The notes under the pieces were generated by a model that searched no databases, was not told the origin of the DNA, and was given only the letters and a program-made list of their open reading frames with translations. A stretch of DNA of 10,347 bases from JBNJDW01 sp051745265 (lineage in GTDB: Bacteria; Pseudomonadota; Alphaproteobacteria; Micavibrionales; CSBR16-224): contig JBNJDW010000054.1 of assembly GCA_051745265.1 (NCBI GenBank), positions 1 to 10,347 on the forward strand. Reading direction: 5' to 3'. How positions within the stretch are numbered: the first letter of the stretch is position 1; each line of letters opens with the position of its first letter. Both the position numbers and the translations under genes were made by a program. Of the stretch, positions 1 through 7,315 are shown piece after piece.

Positions 1-336
1 GAAGTCCGCCCGCCGCCTGAAATTCTCTGGCCGCGTGATGAGAGCGAAGAAGCCAATTGGAATAAATGGGTCAGCGAAGGCTGGGAACGCGGCTATAGTC
101 AGGCCGAAGAAATGTTCGAAGCCAATTTGAACCGCTTGCAGGCTGATTTTGCCGGTATGATTCGGTATAAAATGCTGCTGGCCAAAGGACTGGTCTTTTC
201 ACCCTATGCCATGCATGAAGACCGCGGCGTCACCGGTGGTGGCGAGCAAATGCGGGTGGGTGACCGGGCTATTCGTATTACAGGACCGGCGCAATTCAAT
301 ACCTCGCCTGAATCCTGGCAGGCTTTGGACCGCTAA
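1..336 (+). CDS. dotC: DotC/TraI-family type IVB secretion lipoprotein, C-terminal part
   Basis: The frame is open from base 1 to the TAA at 334-336, giving the last 111 residues; the start and any lipoprotein signal lie outside the window. DotC is an outer-membrane lipoprotein that forms the type IVB outer-membrane core complex with DotD and DotH. The visible part has the features I recognise from DotC C-termini: a W-x-x-G-W-x-x-G segment (G27 to G34 of the fragment), then N-L-N-R-L, a G-M-x-R-Y-x-x-L-L-A stretch, S-P-Y, G-V-T-G-G-G and the near-terminal M-R-V-x-D-R-A-I-R-I-T. A 76-base gap separates it from dotB. The family call comes from motif memory, not a search, but the order of several conserved blocks followed by dotB and icmT makes it firm. 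In IncI plasmids the counterpart is TraI. Confidence 0.9.
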   Translation, partial: EVRPPPEILWPRDESEEANWNKWVSEGWERGYSQAEEMFEANLNRLQADFAGMIRYKMLLAKGLVFSPYAMHEDRGVTGGGEQMRVGDRAIRITGPAQFNTSPESWQALDR

Positions 337-412
337 ACGCTTGCCGGATGTCCAATCGGGCTTACATAGTTAACAGACATAACAAAAATAGTAGAGGCTT
401 GGTTTCTGGGGC

Positions 413-1591
413 ATGAAAAGACCTGTCAGTTTATTAAAAAAAGGTATTGATGACGTCAAGGAAACCTGGCCGGGAGAACCCGACCGTTTTCAGGAAGAGC
501 ATATTGATCCGTTTTTGTTATGGTGTGTTGAACAAGGTTCCTCCGATGTAACCTTCCAAAGTAATAAACCGGTGTTTAATGAAATTTCCGGTATTTTGTA
601 TCCGGGAACCTATCGCGCTTTGGATGCGGCGGATATGAGCGCGCTGATCACCAAGCTTTATGGTCCCGAAGCCCTCGCCCGTCTGGCCGGGGGGCAGGAT
701 ATTGATATTTCTTATGAAGTGATGGCCGATCGTTTTAACCGCAAACGTTTCCGTGTCAATATTACCGCCGTGCTGGTAGATGGGCGCGACGGGGTTTCAG
801 TGACCATGCGGACCTTGCCGACATCACCGCCAACCATGGATGATCTGGATATTGAACAGGATATCAGGGACAGCTGGAACCCGCGTCAGGGTCTGGTGCT
901 GGTCACCGGGCCAACCGGTTCCGGTAAATCGACTTTGCTGGCCGCGGGTAACCGGATGTTGCTGGAACGCGGCTGCGGTAAGATGCTGACCTATGAATCA
1001 CCGATTGAATTTACCTATGATACGGTTAAAAGCAAACGCTCCTTGATTGGCCAGAGCGAGATCCCGCGCCATTTGCCGAGCTTTGCCGCCGGGGTGCGGA
1101 ACGCCCTGCGCCGGAAGCCGGAAATCATCCTGGTCGGGGAGGCGCGTGACCGTGAAACCATGTCGGCGGCGATTGAAGCCGGTCAAACCGGTCACACGGT
1201 TTATGCCACGGTTCATACAACCGGTGTTGCGGCAACGATCCGGCGGATGGTTTCGACCTTTGAACCGTCTGAACGTTCCGAGCGGGCCTATTCCCTGGTG
1301 GAAACACTGCGCCTGATTGTCACCCAGACTCTGGCGCCGCGGGTTGGTGGCGGCCGGGTCGGTCTGCGCGAATGGCTGGTCTTTACCGAAGAGATTCGTG
1401 AATATCTTTTGAATATGGATTTTGATAAATGGTCCTATGAGGTTATGCAGATGGTCCCCAAACATGGACAGACCATGGAGCAGTCAGCGCAGGAGGCCTA
1501 TGATGCCGGCCTGATTGATAAACGCCATTATTTGACGTATGTGCAAGGGGCGAAAAACCGTGAAGATGTTGAAGCCGGTATGGATGAATAA
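413..1591 (+). CDS. dotB: DotB/TraJ-family type IVB secretion ATPase
   Basis: Cytoplasmic AAA+-like secretion ATPase of the PilT/VirB11 superfamily, expected to form a hexamer at the inner-membrane base of the type IVB apparatus and drive secretion by ATP hydrolysis. All family motifs are visible in the 392 residues: Walker A GPTGSGKST (166-174), an Asp-box-like ESPIEF (195-200), the signature GQSEIPRHLPSF (213-224), Walker B IILVGEARD (238-246) with E243, and the His box from G257 to H268 with H261 and H268. The family-typical G-G-R-V-x-L-R-E-W-L-V-F follows. The N-terminal 150 residues match the substrate-side PAS-like domain, including S-S-D-V-T-F (43-48). Length is close to Legionella DotB. 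The ATG at 413 has only a G-rich CTGGGG just upstream, so the ribosome site is weak; no better in-frame start is evident. VirB11 and PilT are less likely because of the DotB-specific SEIPRHLPSF and the icmT neighbour. Confidence 0.96.
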   Translation: MKRPVSLLKKGIDDVKETWPGEPDRFQEEHIDPFLLWCVEQGSSDVTFQSNKPVFNEISGILYPGTYRALDAADMSALITKLYGPEALARLAGGQDIDISYEVMADRFNRKRFRVNITAVLVDGRDGVSVTMRTLPTSPPTMDDLDIEQDIRDSWNPRQGLVLVTGPTGSGKSTLLAAGNRMLLERGCGKMLTYESPIEFTYDTVKSKRSLIGQSEIPRHLPSFAAGVRNALRRKPEIILVGEARDRETMSAAIEAGQTGHTVYATVHTTGVAATIRRMVSTFEPSERSERAYSLVETLRLIVTQTLAPRVGGGRVGLREWLVFTEEIREYLLNMDFDKWSYEVMQMVPKHGQTMEQSAQEAYDAGLIDKRHYLTYVQGAKNREDVEAGMDE

Positions 1592-1662
1592 AAAACTTAC
1601 AGCTTGTTAAGTATTGATAGCGTACACTATAGGCAGAGAAATAAGTCAACCGGAGAGAATTT

Positions 1663-1947
1663 ATGGAAGAAATGCAAGGCTGGCATTGGCGTAACACGAT
1701 GAAACCGGCGCGGTTTTTCCGGTTGGATGCCCGCGCGGGGGCGATGTGGGTGCTGGTTTTGATCCATTTCCGGCAATGGACCATTCTGATGGCCTTTGTC
1801 ATTAGTGTGATCTTTGTTCTTTTGGAGCGGCGCGGCCTGACCTTTGCCTCAGCGCTCAGATCGCTGCGCACCTGGATCATCGGGCCGTATCGTCCGGGGA
1901 TTATCTGGACTTCAAAACGGAAATTTAAAGATACAGGATCAATATAA
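1663..1947 (+). CDS. icmT: IcmT/TraK-family type IVB secretion inner-membrane protein
   Basis: A 94-residue protein recognised as IcmT (TraK on IncI plasmids), a small inner-membrane component of type IVB systems that is required for their function. The family pattern is clear: W-R-x-x-M-K-P-A-R-F-F near residues 7-17, then L-D-A-R-A, a long hydrophobic stretch interrupted by H-F-R-Q-W-T (about 34-39), an L-E-R-R-G turn (53-57) and R-S-L-R-T near 66-70. Two membrane segments are likely (about 25-34 and 39-53). A good ribosome site, GGAGAG at 1652-1657, sits 5 bases before the ATG. The gene follows dotB by 71 bases, the same order as traJ-traK. In Legionella, icmT sits in another region away from dotB, so this arrangement is nearer the plasmid type. 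The C-terminal K-R-K-F-K-D tail is an extra basic stretch beyond the usual ~86 residues. Confidence 0.92.
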   Translation: MEEMQGWHWRNTMKPARFFRLDARAGAMWVLVLIHFRQWTILMAFVISVIFVLLERRGLTFASALRSLRTWIIGPYRPGIIWTSKRKFKDTGSI

Positions 1948-1979
1948 AGCACTTTCCTTTGTTTTGAGCATAATTTTTA

Positions 1980-2008
1980 TTGAAAGCCGGGCCTAAGCCC
2001 TTCATAAT
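1980..2008 (+). promoter_or_regulatory. Predicted sigma70-type promoter for the TcpQ-like gene
   Basis: TTGAAA at 1980-1985 and CATAAT at 2003-2008 are exactly 17 bases apart, each one mismatch from consensus. Transcription would start near 2015, giving an untranslated leader of about 35 bases before the ATG at 2051. The spacer contains GGGC-CTAA-GCCC (1989-2000), a small inverted repeat that could be an operator or chance. This implies the TcpQ-like gene need not depend on read-through from dotB-icmT. Confidence 0.55.
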
Positions 2009-2028
2009 AACGGCAACATTTTTGAACA

Positions 2029-2038
2029 GGTTGCAACC
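2029..2038. repeat. Perfect 10-bp palindrome in the leader of the TcpQ-like gene
   Basis: GGTTGCAACC is self-complementary and lies between the predicted transcription start and the ATG at 2051. Its position would suit a repressor site or a short mRNA hairpin near the ribosome site (CGGGG at 2039-2042 region). A palindrome of this length can occur by chance, so the functional reading is weak. Confidence 0.3.
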
Positions 2039-2050
2039 GGGGTACTACGC

Positions 2051-3250
2051 ATGAAAAAAAATATGGTCTTTTTGGCGACAGCCTGCGCGCTGTCACTGAC
2101 AGTAACGCAAAGCTATGCTGGGTTTGAATGGCGTGGGCCAGCTGCAAAAACGCAGGGCTTTTCTGTTGAATCGGCACCGATTTCGCCCGTTGAAACAATA
2201 GATGCGAAACAAGACAGCGGCGCTACTCAGCAAGCTACACCAGAAAGCACGCCCGCACAGCAGCCCCGGGCCTCAGCACCGCAGCAATTACATGATCAAG
2301 CCGATCCGATAAAATGGAATCAGACCGGCGCGGCCGATCAGGCTGCACCGCAATCACCGGCTTTTGACCCTGCCGCAGAAGATGATATCGGTAATATTAT
2401 CAGAAATCTGGATAGCCAGTCTGATTCACAGGCATCGGCCGAAGCGCCTGCCGCGGATGATGAGGGTGGCTATTACGGTTTTGGTCAAGATATGCCCATG
2501 GTCATGGCGATGGAACAGATTCTGCCGCAAGGCTATAACCCCGCCTTTGCCCGCAACGTCAATATGGGTCAGCGTATGAGCTGGAATGGCGATGGTGACT
2601 GGCAATCAACACTGCGCAAAGGTTTGAAGGATCTGGGCCTCGATTTTTATCTTGAAGGCCGGAATGTTTATATCGTAAAAGATGACAGGACCCCGGACCA
2701 CGTTGCCGGATCTCCGGCACCAACCGGCATTAGTGCAGAGCCCCCGCCCGAAGAGGGTTCGGATGATAACTGGCTGCCAGAAAACTGGGCACCGCCACAC
2801 TCTGCGGATACGGCAAAGCCGTCTTCTGTCGAAACAGCGAATCAGGACATGATGCCGCAGCAGATTTCAAAATCTTCGTATCGTCAGGCTGATTCCAAGC
2901 CGGTTCAGGAGGTCAAGAATGTGACCACGCCAAGAGGTCAGTCATTCTCGTATAATGATAGATCGATGGACACGCCAAAGAACGTATCGGGTAAATGGTC
3001 GGCAACAGCGGATGAAACTTTACGCGAAACCCTGCAGAAATGGGCTGTTCAGAACGGATCATCGCTGGAATGGACGATTGATTATGATTACCTGTTAAAA
3101 CGGCCGGTTAATTATGACGGCAGTTTTTCTGAAGCGGTTAAAGCATTGCTTGATCGGTTCAGTGAAGTCGAACCACGGCCTTATGGTCAGCTGTTCAAAG
3201 GCAAACAGGATGGCTATGTCCTTCGAATCAAGGCATATGGCGTAGAATAA
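2051..3250 (+). CDS. Exported TcpQ/PilL-like protein with two secretin-N-type modules
   Basis: A 399-residue protein with a classical Sec signal peptide: K2-K3, hydrophobic core 5-18, and likely cleavage after S-Y-A at 23. After a Q/A/P-rich linker (about 45-130) comes module 1 (about 147-211), with Q-D-M-P-M-V-M-A-M, an I-L-P-Q-G-Y turn, G-Q-R-M-S-W-N-G and L-K-D-L-G-L, ending in N-V-Y-I-V-K. A second P/S/Q-rich linker (212-310) leads to module 2 (about 312-397): G-K-W-S-A, L-R-E-T-L-Q-K-W-A, a W-T-I-D-Y-D-Y strand, F-S-E-A-V-K-A-L-L and a final strand ending in L-R-I. Module 2 matches the TcpQ domain of toxin-coregulated pilus protein Q and IncI PilL; module 1 has a related fold pattern. 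Such modules bind or resemble the N0 part of secretins, so a periplasmic or outer-membrane role beside DotC/DotD/DotH is likely. It has no lipobox. Domain call from memory, exact partner unknown. Confidence 0.72.
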   Translation: MKKNMVFLATACALSLTVTQSYAGFEWRGPAAKTQGFSVESAPISPVETIDAKQDSGATQQATPESTPAQQPRASAPQQLHDQADPIKWNQTGAADQAAPQSPAFDPAAEDDIGNIIRNLDSQSDSQASAEAPAADDEGGYYGFGQDMPMVMAMEQILPQGYNPAFARNVNMGQRMSWNGDGDWQSTLRKGLKDLGLDFYLEGRNVYIVKDDRTPDHVAGSPAPTGISAEPPPEEGSDDNWLPENWAPPHSADTAKPSSVETANQDMMPQQISKSSYRQADSKPVQEVKNVTTPRGQSFSYNDRSMDTPKNVSGKWSATADETLRETLQKWAVQNGSSLEWTIDYDYLLKRPVNYDGSFSEAVKALLDRFSEVEPRPYGQLFKGKQDGYVLRIKAYGVE

Positions 3251-3274
3251 ACAGCGTCCCGAAACACTGTTTTT
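3249..3274 (+). terminator. Possible weak intrinsic terminator after the TcpQ-like gene
   Basis: AAACAGCGT (3249-3257) pairs with ACACTGTTT (3264-3272) with one C-A mismatch around a 6-base loop CCCGAA, and a T5 run covers 3270-3274. The stem overlaps the stop codon and is A/T-rich, so termination is probably partial. Its place just before a fresh promoter supports a real transcript boundary. Confidence 0.4.
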
Positions 3275-3297
3275 CCTGAAAAATACCTATTTATTAG

Positions 3298-3324
3298 CCA
3301 CAGTTAAGCAAAATGTGGTATAAT
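3298..3324 (+). promoter_or_regulatory. Extended -10 promoter for the four-paralogue operon, with an overlapping dyad
   Basis: TGGTATAAT at 3316-3324 is a perfect extended -10 (TG-n-TATAAT). No good -35 lies 16-18 bases upstream, which is typical of extended -10 promoters. Transcription would start near 3331, about 29 bases before the ATG at 3360. CCACA (3298-3302) and TGTGG (3314-3318) form an inverted repeat with an 11-base spacer abutting the -10, a plausible operator. This would drive the four tandem genes from 3360 to 8607 as a unit separate from the secretion genes upstream. Confidence 0.6.
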
Positions 3325-3359
3325 GAATCTATGGGTAAGAGTGTGGGCAAAAGACAGAG

Positions 3360-4697
3360 ATGTTAAAAATTTTTGGGCAACGCAAATCACGAGTTCTTAT
3401 GGGTCTGGCCGCGGTTTTTATGATCGGGCTGGTTTCTTTTTCCACTTATCAGATATTTAAACCGACTCCGGCACGGGCGCAGTGTGGCTGCGGTGCACCC
3501 TGTACGGCAATTGTCGGTGGGGTTAGTACAGCGATTGCCGCGCTGGATTCCGGTTCTATTATTCCGCAATTGATTAGTGCCTATAATACAGTTGAAGGCG
3601 TGTATACATCATTGATGAGCGCTTTTAATTCGGTTATCAGCGGCGCGCTTAAGACAGCCGGGGATAACGAAAAAACCTGGTATGAAAATTTTTATGCCTA
3701 TGATCTGACCCCGGCCATGCAGGATCAAACCGGACAGTTGAATACCATGCTGGTTGATCAGAGTCGCCAGATGGCCTCTGCTCAGGACGGTCAGCAGTTA
3801 AATCGCACGCTGCGTGAAATGGATTTGGAACAGATCCGGTCCCGCCGTGAAGCAACGCCAAGTGAATCTGTTTGTGCTGTGGGTACGGTATCGGGTGGTA
3901 TGGCCCGGTCGCGGGTGATCACCAAGGCGATGAAACGGGCCTTGCCGGCGGAAAGTCTGGGTATCAGCGGTAATGAAGCAGGCAGCCCATCTGCCGGTGG
4001 CGATGCGACCTATCAGAAAGATCGTTTTGACAAATATGTGGCCAAATATTGTAATCCTGATGCCAATGGCGGCACCGGCTGTTTTGGCAATCCGCCCGCC
4101 CCTTATACCGATCATGATATTCTGGTCGAAGAAGTGATTTTCCAACAGGATACGCTTGATATTGACACGACACCGGATCAGAAAGAAGCCCTGGATGATT
4201 TGACCCGCAATCTGGTTGAACCGGAAGCGCCCGAGGTCATGCCCGAATCGGCCATGAGTTCTGCTGATGGGCGGGAGTTTTTCTTAGACAAGCGTGCAGC
4301 ACGCGCGCAACGGACGCTGGCCAAAAAGGCTGTGACCGATGTGATTGCCCGGCGCGTACCGGGCAGCCGTATGGATACTTATGTACAGGCATTGCGGAGC
4401 AGTGCCGGGGTTGATCTTGTCGAGATGTCCGGCAATCCAAGCTGGAATGAACTGGTCAATACACTGGCAGAAGAACGGTTTTGGAGCGGTGTTTATAATA
4501 TGGACAATGTGACCGAACCCGAGGCGGTCACCCGTGAGAAAATTGCCGTGCAGGCGATTGAGGTTTTACAGCTTAATGATGTTTTGGATATGTATAAAAA
4601 TATAGCATTGATTACGGCGTCTCAGGCGGCACAGCGGACGATGGCCACCAGTCCGACTGAGGCCGGTAATCTGGAAGACAGCGTTTCGTATGATTAA
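3360..4697 (+). CDS. Exported protein of unknown function, tandem paralogue 1 of 4
   Basis: Not recognised. The 445 residues start with a basic N-terminus, a hydrophobic core (13-30) and a likely Sec cleavage after A-R-A at 40. Three cysteines follow at once (C42, C44, C48), then a hydrophobic to amphipathic helical region (50-100). Blocks shared with the next three proteins: W-Y-E-N-F-Y-A-Y-D-L-T-P-A (107-119) into Q-L-N-T-M-L-V-D-Q-S-R (126-136); P-S-E-S-V-C (167-172); Y-C-N-P-D-A-N-G-G-T-G-C (230-241); D-T-L-D-I-D (264-269); D-G-R-E-F-F-L-D-K-R (303-312); S-G-N-P-S-W-N-E-L (357-365) and Y-N-M-D-N (379-383). All six mature cysteines could pair. The ribosome site is poor (only AGACAGAG abutting the ATG). 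It heads the four-gene array behind the extended -10 promoter. The C-terminal region is helical with an acidic tail. No lipobox. A periplasmic or surface role linked to the type IVB apparatus is inferred from position only. Confidence 0.88.
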   Translation: MLKIFGQRKSRVLMGLAAVFMIGLVSFSTYQIFKPTPARAQCGCGAPCTAIVGGVSTAIAALDSGSIIPQLISAYNTVEGVYTSLMSAFNSVISGALKTAGDNEKTWYENFYAYDLTPAMQDQTGQLNTMLVDQSRQMASAQDGQQLNRTLREMDLEQIRSRREATPSESVCAVGTVSGGMARSRVITKAMKRALPAESLGISGNEAGSPSAGGDATYQKDRFDKYVAKYCNPDANGGTGCFGNPPAPYTDHDILVEEVIFQQDTLDIDTTPDQKEALDDLTRNLVEPEAPEVMPESAMSSADGREFFLDKRAARAQRTLAKKAVTDVIARRVPGSRMDTYVQALRSSAGVDLVEMSGNPSWNELVNTLAEERFWSGVYNMDNVTEPEAVTREKIAVQAIEVLQLNDVLDMYKNIALITASQAAQRTMATSPTEAGNLEDSVSYD

Positions 4698-4703
4698 GGG
4701 ACA

Positions 4704-6047
4704 ATGATGCATATAAGGGCTTTAACAATAATGATGGTTTTGTTTTTCGGTCTGGTCACCGCAGGTGTCCCCGAAAGCAAGAAAGCCTATGCCGGCGCCA
4801 CTGTTGCCCCCAGTACCTGCAGTAACTGTCCTTTTGGCTCGCCGCTATGTGTGCCGACCGGTTATACTGAAATATCTGCGGAAGCTATTTACAGTGCCTT
4901 TGAAAGCTACATTCAGGATGAATATAACGATTTGAGTGACTGGCTTGCCGAACAGTGGGATAATTTTGTTGAGGATGTTCTTGATGGTATTAATGATATC
5001 CTTGAAGGCCAGTTTATGGAATGGCAGGACAGTTTATGGGCCTATGATCTTCGCCCTGCTTTGCAGAATCATATGGGGCAGATTAATACCGGCTATGTCG
5101 ATCAAAGCCGTCAGGCCGGCTCAAACCTTGATGGTACTTTGCTTAATGAGCATGTAGAAGCCATCGCAGAACAAGAGAAAAAAGCACGGGAACGTTACCG
5201 GCCCAGTGAACAATTATGTGTCAGTGGCAGTCTTGCCGGTAGTTTCCCGCGGAGTAACGCGTTTTCCCGCGGTTTCCGTCAGGCCAGCGAGCGCGATACC
5301 ATTGCATCAGAGACCAATAAGGCAGGCAGTAAATATGAAAATGGCCCGATTCAGGCGATCAATTATCAATGGAACCGCTATTGCCAGAATTTGGTCGATC
5401 CTAATAATAATGATGGTATGACCGGGTGTCCGGCGGCCATGTCACCGCCACCAGCAGAAACGCGCAATGCCGATATCGAACCCGGTCGCTTTTTGTTTAA
5501 TAACCTGACCATTGATGTGCGCAATTCGAATGAGATGGCAGCGCTCGAGGCCTTAAAAGAAAATCTTGTCGGTATTATGCCTTTGGAGCCGCAGCCGGAA
5601 GCCTCGTTAACCAGTGCGGGTGGTATTGAACAGTTTCTTGATAAGCGTTCTTTCGCGGCGCGTCGTAATGTTGCGCGGGCTATTCCCGATTATATTTCCA
5701 GCCAGCGCCTGCCAACCAGTAATGCTGAACCGCTGGTAGCCGCATTGCGGACAGATGCCGGTATTCCGCTTTCGGGTTTATCGGATAACCCAAGCTATAA
5801 AGAAATTCAACATGCGGTCAGTACCGAAAAATTCACCAGCGGCCATTATAATATGGACAATATCGGCAACATCGAAAATCTGGAACGGGAAAGCCTGGTT
5901 TTAAGTGTCTTTTACCTGACCCAGTTGCGGGAATATTATGAACTGCTTGAACGCGGTGTATTGGCGCTGGCGGTTCAGACGGCAATCGATATTGATCTGC
6001 AAAAAAATGACAGCGGTGCTTTGGAAGATACACCAGCATCGAATTAG
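4704..6047 (+). CDS. Exported protein of unknown function, tandem paralogue 2 of 4
   Basis: Not recognised; closest to the preceding gene. 447 residues, signal peptide with likely cleavage after A-Y-A at 30, then C39, C42 and C49. The following region is acidic and helical (55-110). Family blocks: W-Q-D-S-L-W-A-Y-D-L-R-P-A-L-Q (107-121) into Q-I-N-T-G-Y-V-D-Q-S-R (126-136); P-S-E-Q-L-C (167-172); Y-C (226-227), with an acidic-asparagine loop D-P-N-N-N-D-G (232-238) and C242; F-L-D-K-R (311-315); D-N-P-S-Y-K-E-I (361-368); Y-N-M-D-N (382-386). It has six mature cysteines, as in paralogue 1. Two adjacent ATGs exist (4704 and 4707). AAGGG at 4696-4700 sits 3 bases from the first and 6 from the second, so the second may be used. 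Only 6 bases separate it from the stop of paralogue 1, so co-translation is likely. Confidence 0.88.
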   Translation: MMHIRALTIMMVLFFGLVTAGVPESKKAYAGATVAPSTCSNCPFGSPLCVPTGYTEISAEAIYSAFESYIQDEYNDLSDWLAEQWDNFVEDVLDGINDILEGQFMEWQDSLWAYDLRPALQNHMGQINTGYVDQSRQAGSNLDGTLLNEHVEAIAEQEKKARERYRPSEQLCVSGSLAGSFPRSNAFSRGFRQASERDTIASETNKAGSKYENGPIQAINYQWNRYCQNLVDPNNNDGMTGCPAAMSPPPAETRNADIEPGRFLFNNLTIDVRNSNEMAALEALKENLVGIMPLEPQPEASLTSAGGIEQFLDKRSFAARRNVARAIPDYISSQRLPTSNAEPLVAALRTDAGIPLSGLSDNPSYKEIQHAVSTEKFTSGHYNMDNIGNIENLERESLVLSVFYLTQLREYYELLERGVLALAVQTAIDIDLQKNDSGALEDTPASN

Positions 6048-6058
6048 GATGATAACTT

Positions 6059-7315
6059 ATGAAGAAAACAGAATTTAAAAAGATGCGGAAATTTGGCGTG
6101 CTCACCATATTATGCGTGATGGTGGTCACCACGGGTCTTTATCTGTCTTCGGCAAAGAAATCTTATGCGCTTTGCGAAACATCGATGCAGGTCTCGGCAG
6201 CGCAGGGCACATCCGTAGCGGCAGAGGCTGCTGCGATTGATTCTTTTATCGCCAGTATGCAAGCTTATGTCTCGGCCTTATTGCCGGTTGAGCTTTTGGA
6301 TATGCTGAATAAGATTACCAGTCTCAGTGATGGTTTCAGAAATGAGCTGGGCGATATGTGGGATGGCTGGCTGAAAAACTATGAGGAGATGACAGCGCAG
6401 CTGAATACGGCCATGATCGACCAGTCCCGGATGACAGGTTCTGTCGAAGATGCGGCCAATCAGGTCGAATTCCAGCGGGAAACCCAAAAGGATGAACTGG
6501 ATGACTGGAAAGAAAATACGCCGTCAGAAGACAGCTGTGTTTTTGATTCGACGATGCCGTCTGCCGGGCGGGCCGATAAAATTTCCCGTGCGGCCGGTAA
6601 TGCCTTTTCGAATGAAACATCAGGCCGGTTCATGAATGACAGCGATGTGGAAAATAATACACCCGAAGCGGGAACCGAGAGTGACTGGAGCAATTATGAA
6701 AATCTGTTTTGTAATGCCAATGCCAATAACGGGCAGGCGGGTTGCACGGCAGATGGCAGCCGCGTTGATGCGGATATAAATATCACCACGAGCTTATATG
6801 GCAAGGATACATTGGATGTGACCGATGCCGAAGATGCCACCGTTATAAAGGCGGCGATGAATAATTTGATGGGGCGGCCGCGGTCTTCTGTTATGCCGCC
6901 CTCCAGCTTTCAATCGGCAGATGGCCGCGCGGCGTTGTTGCAAAAGCGTTCAATGGCAGCGCAGTTAAATGTTTCGTCCAGTATTATTGCCGATTCTGTT
7001 ACCGAACGTCTGCCGCTGGGCGTGACGATGACGGAATTACAGGATATGAGAACAGCCCAGGGCATTCCATTGATTGAAACATCAGACCAGCCCAGTAAAT
7101 ATGAGATTCGCCAAGGGTATCTTGAATTTATCAATTCACCCAAGTTCTTTAAGCGTTTGGGGAATAACAGCGCGACGCTGGCCCAGAAAGATGTGCATAT
7201 GAAGGCGTTAAAACTGATTACCCTGAATGATCTGATTGCCCAGACAGAACGTTTAACAACGTTATTTGCTGTAGAGCTGGGCAATAAGGTCGAAACAACG
7301 GAAACGGTAAGATAA
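6059..7315 (+). CDS. Exported protein of unknown function, tandem paralogue 3 of 4
   Basis: Not recognised; closest to the following gene. 418 residues with a strongly basic start (K2, K3, K7, K8, R10, K11), hydrophobic core 13-29 and likely cleavage after S-Y-A at 37, leaving a single N-terminal C39 instead of the trio seen in paralogues 1 and 2. Family blocks: W-D-G-W-L-K-N-Y-E-E (101-110) into Q-L-N-T-A-M-I-D-Q-S-R (114-124); T-P-S-E-D-S-C (154-160); F-C-N-A-N-A-N-N-G-Q-A-G-C (217-229); D-T-L-D-V-T (250-255); A-D-G-R-A-A-L-L-Q-K-R (287-297); T-S-D-Q-P-S-K-Y-E-I (341-350). The A-Y-D-L and Y-N-M-D-N motifs of the first pair are absent. Four mature cysteines. The ribosome site AGGA (6046-6049) overlaps the stop of paralogue 2 and lies 9 bases before this ATG. 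It ends by sharing one base with the next start (TAATG). Confidence 0.88.
   Translation: MKKTEFKKMRKFGVLTILCVMVVTTGLYLSSAKKSYALCETSMQVSAAQGTSVAAEAAAIDSFIASMQAYVSALLPVELLDMLNKITSLSDGFRNELGDMWDGWLKNYEEMTAQLNTAMIDQSRMTGSVEDAANQVEFQRETQKDELDDWKENTPSEDSCVFDSTMPSAGRADKISRAAGNAFSNETSGRFMNDSDVENNTPEAGTESDWSNYENLFCNANANNGQAGCTADGSRVDADINITTSLYGKDTLDVTDAEDATVIKAAMNNLMGRPRSSVMPPSSFQSADGRAALLQKRSMAAQLNVSSSIIADSVTERLPLGVTMTELQDMRTAQGIPLIETSDQPSKYEIRQGYLEFINSPKFFKRLGNNSATLAQKDVHMKALKLITLNDLIAQTERLTTLFAVELGNKVETTETVR

Noticed and set aside
337..412. Possible promoter (TTGCCG with CATAGT) in the dotC-dotB gap
   Set aside because: Both boxes are weak matches at 18-base spacing; I see no hairpin or other element in the gap.
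998..1465. 155-codon open frame on the - strand within dotB
   Set aside because: Entirely opposite the conserved ATPase motifs of dotB; a codon-bias shadow.
1604..1632. Possible promoter TTGTTA-17-CTATAG between dotB and icmT
   Set aside because: The -10 matches consensus poorly, and the 71-base gap with a good icmT ribosome site is adequately explained by co-transcription with dotB.
1443..1952. 169-codon open frame on the - strand across the dotB end and icmT
   Set aside because: Antisense to dotB and icmT, both firmly identified; the product looks arbitrary.
3331..3366. Mini-ORF (ATG at 3331, 11 codons) overlapping the start of paralogue 1
   Set aside because: It could be a leader peptide, but it would start at the predicted transcription start with no ribosome site, and nothing marks it as coding.
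3465..3505. Lipoprotein signal in paralogue 1 (cysteine right after the signal peptide)
   Set aside because: The residues before C42 are A-R-A-Q, not a lipobox (L-x-A/G-C); cleavage by signal peptidase I after A-R-A fits better.
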